Source: Monarcha castaneiventris obscurior
Taxonomy: Eukaryota > Chordata > Aves > Passeriformes > Monarchidae
Direction: 5' to 3'
Assembly (NCBI GenBank): GCA_026261815.1
Contig: JAMPIT010000437.1
Span: forward strand, 7,452,501 to 7,516,500
Length of the DNA stretch: 64,000 nt
Below the pieces are notes generated by a model. It saw only the letters and a list, made by a program, of their open reading frames with translations, was not told the origin of the DNA and searched no databases. This document shows, piece after piece, positions 26,301 through 38,042 of this stretch. Positions within the stretch are counted from its first letter, which is position 1. Every line of letters starts with the position of its first letter. The position numbers and the translations under genes were made by a program.

Positions 26301-29300
26301 TTAAACAGCAAGAGGTGGGGACAAAGGACAGCAGTTCCTGGGTCTCATGTGCCCACTAAGGTTCTGCATTGCCTGCAAGGAACACTTTCCTTTCCAGATA
26401 AATTTTTGTCACTGAAAACTAAAAGTGAACTCAGCCTTAGTGAATATATGTAGCAGCTTATGAGAACGGGGCTCTCATAAAGATCGCAAGAAAATGCAGA
26501 TTTAGGCAGTGTCACATCTAGAGGGAGTCCCTTAAAGGAGAGATAAAGGAGAAAAAGGCTACAGAAATACATGGGAATTGGAATGAGTATAGAGTGTTAA
26601 AGAAGAGATAAGAAAAATTCTAAGAGTGGTGGGTGTTATTGAGATAAGGAAAGAGTATTAACCCTTCCATGTCCCTGTGCCCAGGTCTTCTCCTCAGGGT
26701 CTTGACCACCTTTTAGATTGCTGTCCCAGGGCTGACTGCTGCATTCAATTGAAACTGAGGTCTGTGTTCATACTGTCCCAAAAACGGCAATTTTTTAAGG
26801 TTGGTTTTTCTCACTGTTTTTACCACACAGTGTGGTGAACTTAAAAGAAATTCAAGCTGCTCCTCTGAAACACTGAAAGTGAGATTTGCCCCTCAGGCAC
26901 TGATGAGCAAACCAGGGTCTGGCTGCAGCACTGCTGGACAATCCTGGCTCTGTTTTTTTCAGCTGCCAATGCTCAGTGACACCAGGTGGATGGGCTGGAG
27001 GTGTTGTGGCACTGCTGATCTCTGAAAAGTAAAGTAATGTGCACAGTGTTCTCTTTTAGTCCATGAAGTCAATCCCTAAACATCTGAGGATGCTGCCAAA
27101 ATTCTGATGGTAACTTTGGGGTGGGACAGCAGGACCAATGCATTTAAGTACAGGTATAGCTACTATTGTGGTCACTTAGAACTGTAGTACTAATGGCATT
27201 CCCAATCCATTGTGAGTTTGGTGTAGTCAGGTCTGTAATGAATACTAAGTTTGCTGTTCAGCAAATGTGACTCTGTGTAATAAAGTGTGTTTTAGGTGGG
27301 GGTTGTGTGATCTTTTGTGGGGTTTTTTAAACACTTTATTCCTTGTGGATTTATAGAACACCTGCAACATACCTCAGAAAATTCTTGATGTTATTTTGAG
27401 CACTTACAAGGACATTCCCTTCAGTCATTTGGTCAGACCTGATTGCAGCAAACATTTCATGTTGTATGAAGGGTGATACAGAAGGAGGTGTTCTTGGGGA
27501 GTATTTCTCTCTAAAAAACAGTCCAATAAATTACTTTATGTAACATGTAATCCATCCAGGGACTAAGAATATGCAAGACTAGAGATAAAAAGTTTTCATC
27601 AAACCAGTCTTTAAAACTATCTTTTTATTTGCAAATTTCTTGTAGGATACATTGCCATCCTGTAGAGTAGTGAGGTCTGGATAAACTGCTTTAAAATTCT
27701 TTCTGCCAGTTTTTTCCTTTGGTTTGAGTGGAACAAAACCTCTGAGGGGCAGAGTGCTGGAATTCATTGTAGAGAGTAAGTGCAGTAATATGGCCATTGC
27801 CCACAATAGCAGTGCCTGGTTTAATACTTTATCTTCTCTTCCCTGCCAGCTGGGGGAAAAAAGGTTACTTTGTTGCATAGGGAAGACATTTTTAAGTTGA
27901 CCATTTGATATTTACCTGTTATTTTTTATTCAAAGATCATAAAATCTGTGGCACAATCAGACTGTGGGTCGTAGTCTTTTTATTTTCCTGGTTAATAAAG
28001 CAGGAGAGATGCCCAGATGAATATCTGTGGCTTCAACTTCTTCAGAGACTCTGTTTTTAAGGGCATACCTGCAGCAACATGAAGTTGTTCTCTACTTACA
28101 ATTTGTCCTCAGACTTAGAAATTTGGAAGATAAGAGCAGAACTATAGGAGAATGCTGCCTTGTAACCACCCTCTGAAAAAACTTGATTGGAAATCTAGTT
28201 CAGATGTAAAACTACTGTTTGCTGCAAGGCTTCCACATTGCTAGACTGCTTTTCACCTCAGAGATCACCACTGTGATCCCTTCTAACTGATTAGGGGAGT
28301 GGAAGCTGTGCATTTATTGACATTATGTTAATGCTGAGGGGTGCTTGTAGCCCTGAAGATGGTATTTCTGATTTTAACTGGAGAGTATCCTTCCATCTTA
28401 AAAACATAACTCTGTGTAAGATAGTTTTGTTGCAGTCAGTCTGTAAAAGGTGGGATACTTAGAACAGCCATACAGAGCACTGTGTTTTGTTGGGTATCAT
28501 TCATTCTTCAGTCTTCCAGTGAGTATCCTGCTCACAGGGATGCCTAAGGCTCCAGACAGAGTCATTCCCTGTGCCATGATGTGCAGAGAAGCCACAGTGG
28601 CACCTCTGCCCACACCATCTTCTGAGCAGTCCCAGGTCTGGTGTCTGAAGAATTATGAAAAAGTATTTTCAAATGCTTCCTCTTCTTGTTTGGAAAGAAA
28701 GTGGTTTAAATCAAAGTGGTTAATTTTGGTTGCTAGTGAATGGCATGCAGAAAGATCCCTAGTGCTGTTGCTCTATCACATCCATGTCACAAGGACAGTC
28801 TGTGGTAGACTGCAATATCTGTTTCTGGTAAAGATGACAGGAGTATTTTGTGGTGCAAATTATTTGTAGCCATTGTTTCTTAGCATTGTGTAACAGGAGC
28901 CAGGTGCTTCAAAAGAGGCAGCGGGGAAAGTCCTTTAGAGTGGCAGCATCTTCCTGGACCTGCAGTAGCCTCTGAATCCAACAAACTCCTTAACTGTGCG
29001 TAAGACAGTGGAGCCCCTCTGTTTGAAACAGAGTGCACCTGGTGTTAAATTGCTGCCTTAATGCTTGAGATAGCTATGGCTGAATTTTACTAATTCTACA
29101 GTCAGTTTCAGCTAATCAAAGAAAAGGTATTTTTGGAGCCTGGGACAAATAATATCTGTTAAAGTAAAGGGCAAGCACTTTGGTGGTGTTAAGTCCTTTC
29201 TCAGTTTCTGTGTCAGGTAAGTCTTTTTAGACAAAAACCCCACAACTACTTTTGAGATCATAACATATCATGCTCATTTTGCATTTTATGCACATTAGAT

Positions 29301-29983
29301 ATTTTATGTAAGTAACTGCATCTTAGATTCCTGTTTGCAATAATCTTTATTAAATGTTAGGAGGTAGAATTGGATTGAAATCATTGGAGTTCTAGACCAA
29401 GGGTTTATAGGGATGTTCCCTGCTCCTTTTATCTCAAACTGAAGAATGTTATGATGTACCAAGAATATATTTTAGAATTTTTTAACTTTGTTCATTTTTT
29501 TAATATCCCTTTTCCACACTGTCTTGTCTTTCTTTCCTGCTGTGTAAGTCTGAGAGCTTTCTAGGCCACTGACTGATGACTTTGGTATCTGTTTATGTAT
29601 GCAGTACAGACCCAGTTCTTGACGGGAGATTTTAGGTGCATCTGTGCCTTTTTATCTGTGAAAGCAGAACAGTATTTTTATGCTAGCCTTGTGTGTGTGC
29701 ATAGAAATAATGGTACCAGGAAAAAATGGCTGGCAACCTTACAATCAAAGTTCCTATTTCAATTTAGGAGATTAAGGAAGGATAGATTCATGGGCAGTAA
29801 CAAACTAAAGGCTTTTTATCAGGCTATGCAAGTCTTCTGAGTGTAAATGTGGTAATTATAATGTGGCACTATTTTCCTAACTTAACCTTGCAGATCCATG
29901 AACTTAATCTTGTACTGTCAGTAAAACACTTCTGAATCTAATGGGAGGTGGTACAGCTGTGTGAAGAGCTCTGGAAATATTTT

Positions 29984-30028
29984 TCCACTTCTAGGATTGT
30001 ATTTGTCCACTTCTAGGATGTATGTTTG
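29984..30028. repeat. Two-copy tandem duplication, about 22-bp unit
   Basis: The 14-mer TCCACTTCTAGGAT occurs at 29984-29997 and again at 30006-30019, with similar TGTATTTG and GTATGTTTG segments following. It is a small local duplication, probably from slippage, with slight divergence between copies. Confidence 0.85.
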
Positions 30029-33000
30029 CCATGTGAAGTGATCATTGTTGCCCATTCTGTGGTTCACAAGATGCATGATAAGAATTGTCATCATTCTTTG
30101 TTTCAAAAATAAAAAGTAATGGACTAAGAATATTAGACTAAGTTCCATCATGATTGCATTGTTGATAGATCTGACCATGCACAATGGTATCTCTTGAGTC
30201 AGAAACCTGCAGGTGGTTGTATTTCATCAATTTATGCATTCAGAAAACATAAACCCTGTCCTTGTGCAAAAAATGCCCTTTTACAGTTTAAGGAAGCAAT
30301 TCCATGTGAGAGCTCTGTCTGTTCTACCAGCTCTGGGGCTCCAATGCCTCCTGTTTCCTCTGCTGGGACATTTCTGAGGCTTTTCTCATCGAAGCTTTGC
30401 AGTGCAGCCTCTCTGGTGTCCATCAGGCCAGGTAGGTGTGAATTTTCTTATGCATTATGCTTTCAGTGCAAGTCAGTTTGAAGCAGCAAATCAGTGTGGG
30501 CAGCAAACATGGACTAAAGGGATATTTGGAAACTGCTTTGTAGAATGGGTATGCAGATCATTGACTACATAATGTCTGGGAAGTGTTGTGGTATTTGAAG
30601 CGAGGAAAATTAAAACAAGTGACAGAAACTGCAATCTGGAATAAGAACCTGAGGGGTCATTTTGGTTTTGTATAAATTTCTTGAAGAATTTCAGCTTTAA
30701 AATGTTGCAAAATAAAAGTTCTTTTGAGCAGTTTTTTTCAGTCAAGTATATTTGTTTCAGTTTATGGAAAAAGCATAACCTCCATCTGCAAGAGAATGTA
30801 TGGGGGGATTGGTAGCATAGAAAAGTGGATAGAGGAAATTGTTGAGTCAGTGTAAACTCTGAATGGTTTTGCAGCAGAGTGAAGTTAAAATGTATTTGAT
30901 TTAAAACAGAATACGCAACATCTTTTTTTTGCTTGCTTTCAGGAGCTTGCCGTGTAAATTCAGCCTATTACAGATAAATGAAAGAGAGGAGTTATGAAAT
31001 GAAAAGTAGCTGTAATGCACAGATTGAATGTTTGGGTGGGAGTGAAAGTAGGAGTTACTGGGTTGGAACAGATTCCTTAAGACCTGTCACATCATACCAT
31101 TAAAATAAAGAGCTAGACATAGTAATTTTAAAGGGATATTGTGTAAAAGTTGGGAGATATTAATGCAGTAAAATACATTGATGGATTCCAAACTTAGGGT
31201 CTGTTATGTGTATTATACTGACATAATAACTGTAGATAGCAAACACTTGCTGTGGGTGCTGGATTGCTTGGGAAAGGAAAGATTGAAGTGTGTCAGGAAA
31301 CTTTGACTCCTTCAGCTCCCTGTGTACACGTCCTTGCAATTTCATTAGGTTATTCCTGTAATGCTTTTGACCAAATTTGTAATATAATCAAAGACCTTCA
31401 TTAAAAGTCATGAATTCTTTCCATTTTTACATTCTTAGCAGATGCAGTCCTCATGTGAGATGGCCAAAAGAGCCAGAAATTACTTCAATTTCTTTTGTTC
31501 TGCCACAGAAATTTTAATGGCCATGGGCAACTCACTTCATTTATCTGTTCTCCACTGATACCTAATCTCATACTGGTAGTATTTTTATGATAAATAAATA
31601 ATTTCACAAATACTTTAAACCTATGTATAATAGTGTTGTATAAATGATCAAGATTTTAGATACAGCAGAATATAAAACTGAGCAGTAATTTTCTACAGCC
31701 AGGAACTTTATTCTAGATATGTTTGTTCCTACCTGGTACCCCATACTGTCTCATCTGTGCACCTCTCTATCCATGCCTATACTTGCAGTGCCCCACCTTC
31801 CCATTTTATTGTGGGGTCCTTGGATGTGGAAACAGGGGGTTTTTCTTAATGTATCACAAAACATCTGAGGAGAGTGGTGAATTCAACTCAGTCTCCCAGC
31901 ACTAAATTCGGATCCAGTCTTCCTCTGTCTTCCATGGCGAGCCCATCTCAGGCTCCCTGTGAGGTACTGGAGAGCCTTTGCTGAATTTGCAGCTTGGGGT
32001 TGGTGAGTCCCATTTGTTGTATGTCACAAAAATATAAAGAACTGGGGAGAAATGGGAAGCCTGGATTTTCTGCAGTGCAGAATTGCACCTGATATATATC
32101 ATTAAGGTGGTGCAATATGCCTCTAAAATTATATATAAAATATCACAATTTTAAAGCAATATCTATTGCTTGTTCTTCCATTTCTTCAATGTTTTACAAA
32201 TTGCATCAAGGAACAAAACCACTTTTAAAATCCCTTTTTTAAGGAAAGAAGAAGAGAGATGCTTTTTAAATGAAGGTGAAGGTTATGATACATATTTAAC
32301 AAAGCCCAGGAACCTGGAAGTGTAGACAGCCATTGTCTTGTCTTAACCCAGAGGTGTGAGTGAAGGATACAGTGTCAGATGTAACTTTGAATTTTCCTGG
32401 CTTCTGTCACTTCACATCACAACCTTAGAATTAGTAATGTACATTTTTTTTGTTGAGGAACAATAGCTAAAAATGTATTTTGACTAGTAAAATTAAGAAG
32501 ATGACATGTAAATCATAGAAGTTCACTATGCAACAGTAATGTGTGTCATTTTTTTAATACAAGTGTAATTCTGAGTACATGGTAACTACTATCTATAGCT
32601 ACAGAAATATAATCACCTCCTGCTTTTTGGCAAGAAACTATATTTTAAGTTTTATATATAGATTACACAATGACAGAGAGGGCAAAAACTTTTACCTGAG
32701 CATTATACTTTAGTACAGAGCAGGAACTAAATATAGTCGCTGTGTCATCACAGCAAGGTTGCTTTGTGGCAAAAATACAAAAAATAAACCAGCAGAGATG
32801 TACATTACTGCTGTTACACAGTCATTAGGAACAGATGAAGTTGGCTATAGAAGCAGCTGATTACAGAGATCCTATCATGGGTGATAACAATTGAACCTGA
32901 GCAATGTCATTTCAGCCACAGGGACCTGTTCTGTTAACTCCCAAATTCTTCTCATTAATCTGCTTTGAACAGAGGTTGGAGATTTCAGACTGTGGTAGTG

Positions 33001-34668
33001 ATACATGCTTTAACCTTAATTAGCCAAAGGAGTACTTTTGGGTGCTTTTTCCTAGAGTGTAGCAGCTCTTCAGGCCTGTTGGCAAGACTCCTGCACTTGC
33101 CCCTAAGGAAGCAGGAATTGAACCCATTTGCAGAGGAAGGAGAGAACAGAAGAAATCTGACAGTTCAGGGTGGCTGCCCTGTTCTTCAGCTCTAAGCTGG
33201 TCCCTGTCCTTTCTGCTTTCTCTCTCTCCCTGTGCTTGATTCAGTATCAAGAGGAAGAAGGGGTTTGAGGACTGAAACTGCAGTTTTCAGGCAGCTCCAG
33301 GAGGGACCGATCCAACCACGGGAAAAATTATATTGTTCCAAGGGCTGGGTAAAGGTGGGTAAGTGGGAAAGGGAAAATCTGGGCTGTTTGTGGGTAGGAA
33401 GGTGAGCAGACATTAATGAATATAAGATTTACTATGGGTTTCTGAACTCCAAACCCCAAATAATCTGCAAGTAAAAGTCTGTTAGGAGTTTGTGCAAAGC
33501 TTTGTTGAATCACGACAATTGGACAGTGTCAATTATGTGTTTCTCTTACACAAGCAGAGCTGCTTGGCAAAAGCAAGAACAACCTATTATAACCTGCATT
33601 TTTGTTTTAATTGAGGTTTTTTAATTTGTGGGCTAGTTGAGTACGATGTAGAACAACTGAGTCAAGTGCTGGAAGTCAGTTCTGACCTGTCCTGTTCCTG
33701 TTGCCTTCAGTCAGCCAATAAACTCTCATCTGAGGTTCAGGACCTGATCAGCCCCTCCCACACTAGGGCTTTCCCCTTCCATGAGAACATTTCCCATTTG
33801 CTGAATCATGATATGTTTGCAAAACAGAGCCATTTGTATTTTAAAGGGTTGTACTGCCAACTAGCACATTACCAGGTGATTATAGACCCTTCATCTGGGA
33901 TATGAGAGTGCAAACCTCCTCTAATAAATGGTGACTACTTTTACAAAATCTGGACAGGGCTCTAATGGTGGAAATGCAGCATCAAAAGGAGCATTACCTC
34001 CTCTAGCACCATCTTGTGTTTTCTCTTCAAATGAAAGGGGAAGAGGGTCTCTTGCGCTCCATCACAAGTACAGAGACTGACCTGTAGGTATGTTAGTCAC
34101 TCTGAACATGCCACTTGACTAGCATGGAGATTTAACACAGAGTTATTTAGGCAGGATCCTAATAGGCCTTCTGTAGAATAAGGAAAGGTCTGCCCTGATT
34201 TGATTTGTGAGAAATAAGGGATGATTTGCCAAGCTTGGGGAAAAAATGCTGGCAATTCTTCTGCACATTTTAGTTGTATGTGCTTTAAATTACATGTAAA
34301 TCCTCTCAGTGATTTGGTTCTTTTGTGCATCTGGACTATAGTACCTGGTTGTGGTGTGGTTTTATTTGGGGTTTTATTGTTGTTGTTTGGTTTTGTTCAC
34401 TAAGACTCAAATTCACAAAAATATCTGCCTGCTTAACTCTCATTTTCTTAAATATATGTTTAACTTTGGAGATCTGGTCCCAAGAGCCTGATCCTGTAAG
34501 AATCATGGCATATGCTCATCCTGATGCTGAAGCAGTGGAGTCTTCCTTCATGTGTGGAGTAGAATAAGGTCACATACAATGTAGAGAGTCTGTCCTGTGA
34601 GTGAGCTCAGGAATCACCATGGTTACTTATCCGGTATTTTGCGTGCGCTCTCTCGTGCTCCCTCTCGC

Positions 34669-34697
34669 TTTATTTATTTATTTATTTACTTACTTAC
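34669..34697. repeat. (TTTA)n microsatellite
   Basis: Tetranucleotide TTTA units with a terminal shift to TTAC units. It is immediately preceded by an unusual CpG-containing pyrimidine-rich run at about 34641-34668. Confidence 0.9.
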
Positions 34698-35820
34698 ATT
34701 TTTTGTATAATGTGGAAGACAGATCCTAAACTTACATTGTAAAACAACTTTATGAAATAGTGGCAAGAGCCCTTTCAATGTTTATGGCTTTACAGCAGTG
34801 ATGTATCCATAAGTGTCAGGAAGCAGTGGCTGGTGCTGGGTGCTGGAAGTGCTGCTGGTCACCCAGAGCGTGGTTCTGACCTGAACATCCCTGCCTGTAA
34901 AATGAGAATATTTTGCTTTATTAATATGAAATACTTACTGTTTGTATCACCATTTCCGTCTTATTATGGGATTGTACATTTCCAACAACAGTGGCAGCCT
35001 GTTATCTGGATGTTTAGTTTTGCATAGCTGCAAGTAGGAGTTTCTATCTAGGACTTGAGAGTCTTTCAGGATTGAAGTGACTTGATTGTCCTGTTTATGA
35101 CGTAGCTGTCCTGCTGTCTGTCACTTAACAATTCAGTGCTTTTAGGGACTGCTGAATGATAAAATTGTAGCAGTGCAATCCAACTCCACAAATATATTTT
35201 TAAATATAATTTTAAGACTAAGCATTAAAGAATCAAGCCTAAGATTTTTTTTTCAAGTCAAATAAATATTCTTGTTTATCCAGTATATCCTCTTGCTTCT
35301 TGATCACGTAATAGTGGGAATGAGGGGTGGGCAAACAGCCATGTAAGTTTGTTATTATGTAAAGTAGATTGCTCAGCAATCAAGTTACTGGTAGATCAAG
35401 TTCTGTAGAAATATTTTAGTTTCTAATTTCTCATTAAGTACCACAGCACTCATGTGGAAAGTTAGGCACCAAATTAAGAGTTGAACTGCCTTTGTGTGTA
35501 TGGAAAATGGAACTGTTTCAAGCTTTTCTGAGAGTGTAGGTGATAAATGTTGCTTTTTTGGTGGCATCTGAGCTTAGTTTGGTGATATGTAGTTGCTTTC
35601 AACAACCTGTGTGATTGTAGGTGACCTTGCTTTTCTTGCTATAGCCTTGAGGGACAGACTTATAGTGTGGTGTGTTTGGAGAATTATTCTGCCCTGCATA
35701 CCAATAAATATACTACTGCTACTATACTATTTTAGTCTACTTATCCTTCCTTCTTTCTTACTTGCTCCACTTAAGCCACTGGGTTTTTACTACTGCATTT
35801 ATAACGCAGGCTTATCAGTT

Positions 35821-35846
35821 AAAAAAAGAAAAAAAAAAAAAAAAAA
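35821..35846. repeat. A-rich tract
   Basis: Twenty-five A interrupted by one G at 35828. No retrotransposed body is recognised upstream. Overlapping open frames here translate into Lys or Phe runs and are artefacts. Confidence 0.9.
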
Positions 35847-36614
35847 GGAAGCCAAGATATTGTAACAAGCTAAAAAGAAAGTTAATGGGAGGAAAGTTGT
35901 TCAGCTGAAAAATAGAAACATTTTGTTCCCCTGGTGCTTTAGAGCAGATTTTGAACAGTGAAAGAGAAAGAGGATAGTCATGGAAAATAGGAGGTAGGAT
36001 TTTTAATAAGGAAAGTAATGACAGAAAACAACCAATAGGAATGTGGACAGGTAAAGAATAATTAGAGATCATCTTTAAATAGCATAAGAGTAAGAATTTT
36101 TTGCTCTGTTAGTATCATTCTGTGTTGTGCCTTTTGCTAGGATTTTACACATTAAGATTGCCACGTATTGCTTAGTATTGTTAATACGCAAAATCCTGGC
36201 AAAAGGTTGACATTGTAATGGCTCTAAAGGACCCATTTCAATGTAAATCCTAAGGGTCTATCAATGTGCAGGGGATTTATGTGGGTGAGTCCCATTAATG
36301 GTAATGGGACTTATGTGCGTAAATCTCTTCTGCATTGATGGGAAAATAGACTCCTTAGTATGCAAAGTCTCATTTGAAATCAAAGAGCATTTGCATAAGA
36401 TCCATACATGGCATGGAACTCTGTGTGTTAAAAACAGTATGAAAAGAAAATAATACACCTTAACTACTTTAGTGGATAAATACTAGTGTAGAAAGAGTAT
36501 TCTTGATATTATGTATTTTATTTTTAAAATTGCAACAATATTTACACAATTATCTCCAACTACCAGAAACCAAAATAATTGTATTTTTATTACTGTGAGT
36601 GGCTGCTTTTTACA

Positions 36615-37153
36615 CGAGGGTAGTTGACCAAAATAGTTATGCGCAGTTGCAGAAATTTTGCACTGAGCTCATGTCCCAACTTTCTGCACGAAACGTTTCA
36701 CTTTGGACAATCTGGAGGGCGAGCAAGAGCCAAGAGACCTTTGCCGCTTCTCTTGCTGCAGTTTGCAAAGCCTGTATATACATCTCATATACTCTCAGGC
36801 GACATCGTTTTCGCTTTAATTTGAGATGCCAAGCAGGACTAAAAAAGTCGATTCTGCTCCCAAGGATATTCCAGCGGCGATTGAGGAGTATCCATCCACC
36901 TTGGGAAGGAGGGAGGGAATTTCGGTGTGCGGGAGCGAGGGCCAGCCCGGAGCCGCGCGGTGCCACCGGGTGTCGCTGTTGGCAAATGTAACATTAACCG
37001 AGGACAGATTTTTGGGAGGAGGAGATGAAACTTCACTTTTTCAGTCTCCTCCTGGCAGTACCCGGGTGTTTGCTTTGTTAAACTATTCAGTGCCTACTGC
37101 TTGCCCTAGGGGGGCTCCGGTGGACGTGGAGATGTTGCACCAAAATGATAGCG
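36615..37153 (+). promoter_or_regulatory. Isolated CpG cluster: candidate promoter and first exon
   Basis: By eye about 26 CpG dinucleotides fall in roughly 540 bases, against almost none in neighbouring kilobases, with a GC-rich core at 36895-36975. A TATATA box at 36775-36780 sits about 25 to 30 bases before a plausible start near 36797-36806, giving the + orientation. Downstream frames include 36826-37179 (117 codons), 37025-37081 (18 codons, hydrophobic, signal-peptide-like, then stop) and 37145-37318 (57 codons). None matches a protein I recognise, and no clearly consensus splice donor stands out; GTATGT at 37409 and GTAACT at 37302 are possible. It could be an alternative first exon, a lncRNA promoter or a CpG-rich enhancer. 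A reverse-strand 109-codon frame (36637-36966) is just as uninformative, so coding potential is unproven. Confidence 0.45.
36775..36780 (+). promoter_or_regulatory. TATA-like box in the CpG cluster
   Basis: The sequence GTATATAC is followed about 20 bases later by a C/T-rich stretch ending in CTCAGGCGACATCG, a reasonable initiator neighbourhood. TATATA is frequent in this AT-rich window, so its value lies only in its position inside the CpG cluster. Confidence 0.3.
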
Positions 37154-38020
37154 TGGCTTGGGAATATCTGCAATATTAATGTCCTGCCTTGGTCTTTGCT
37201 GTCTGGCATCCAGGCTTGCTGTGTTATTAAAAATAAGCATGAGCATAAGCACTTTAATAATTCTTCTATTTCTCTGGTTTTGAAGTGGATGAAGGAGAAG
37301 AGTAACTTATTTTGCTGATGCAGACAAAAAGTAGCCTGTAGAATGGTTATTCTTTTTAATCAGAAGAGGAACCTGGATGTGGGGAGCAATTTAAGGAGGG
37401 AGTTTCGAGTATGTGTGACTTGGCAAGGTTTCACCTGCCTACAAGAGGAAAAGCAAGTTTATGCCTCGTGTAGTACCTCACCTCAGGAATTGGGATCGAC
37501 TCTTCCAATGAGACTTTTCTCATACTCTGGGGCCCTCTAAGGAGAAATAGCGGAGTTGAATATATTTTAATATTAAGGATACCTGCTTTTTCTGTTCAGG
37601 ATGAGTTTATCATTTTATAAACCTATTTGATATTGATAGGAAGTTGTCGAATCTATGTGTTTTCCTTTATTGTTTGTGTGAACAATATTAATCTTGCCAC
37701 CCTTATCTCACTAGCCAGTGTATACTGGAGAATTAAGAGTTGCTGTAGGAATGCAGCTTTAAATAACAAGCATTGCTGAGTATAATAAACCTCTCCAAAA
37801 CTCCCTTTTATTTGTTGGATGGAATAAAAGTGGTTTTCGGTTTATATCAGAACCATATTTTTAGATGCAGAACTTCGGTATATTTATGGAGGGTGGTGTG
37901 TGAATGGCACAGGTGAAAGCAATTTGTCCAGTTTTTCAATGAGTTGATACTTCTGTGTGCATTGGCTTTTGTCTTTCTTCTTCTGTGTAGCATAGAAAAT
38001 GAATTTATCCATCCTGATTA

Positions 38021-38042
38021 TAGAGTTCCTAGAGGAACTCTA
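38021..38042. repeat. 10-bp inverted repeat, 2-nt spacer
   Basis: TAGAGTTCCT and AGGAACTCTA are exact reverse complements flanking AG. It is a short near-palindrome with no associated element visible. Confidence 0.8.

Larger units (their letters stand above)
17750..36614. other. Long AT-rich non-coding stretch
   Basis: Nearly 19 kb without a recognisable gene or transposon. It holds poly-T at 18554-18566 and 19424-19435, a 16-bp palindrome at 23262-23277, an AG repeat at 23359-23372, a two-copy 22-bp tandem at 29984-30028, a TTTA microsatellite at 34669-34697 and a poly-A-rich tract at 35821-35846. Blocks near 19140-19260, 22680-22970 and 26040-26240 have a motif-dense texture like conserved non-coding DNA. 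Open frames reach 139 codons (28450-28869) but none shows a domain, a signal for splicing into a known exon, or coding bias. Confidence 0.7.

Noticed and set aside
28450..28869. 139-codon forward open frame
   Set aside because: The translation is compositionally random, with no domain, no homologue I recognise and no exon-like flanks.
35821..35846. A-rich tract as a processed-pseudogene tail
   Set aside because: No cDNA-like body or target-site duplication is visible next to it.
36826..37179. 117-codon frame in the CpG cluster
   Set aside because: Not called as a CDS: no recognised protein, competing frames on both strands, and CpG-rich first exons often carry chance frames. Kept only as part of the promoter candidate.
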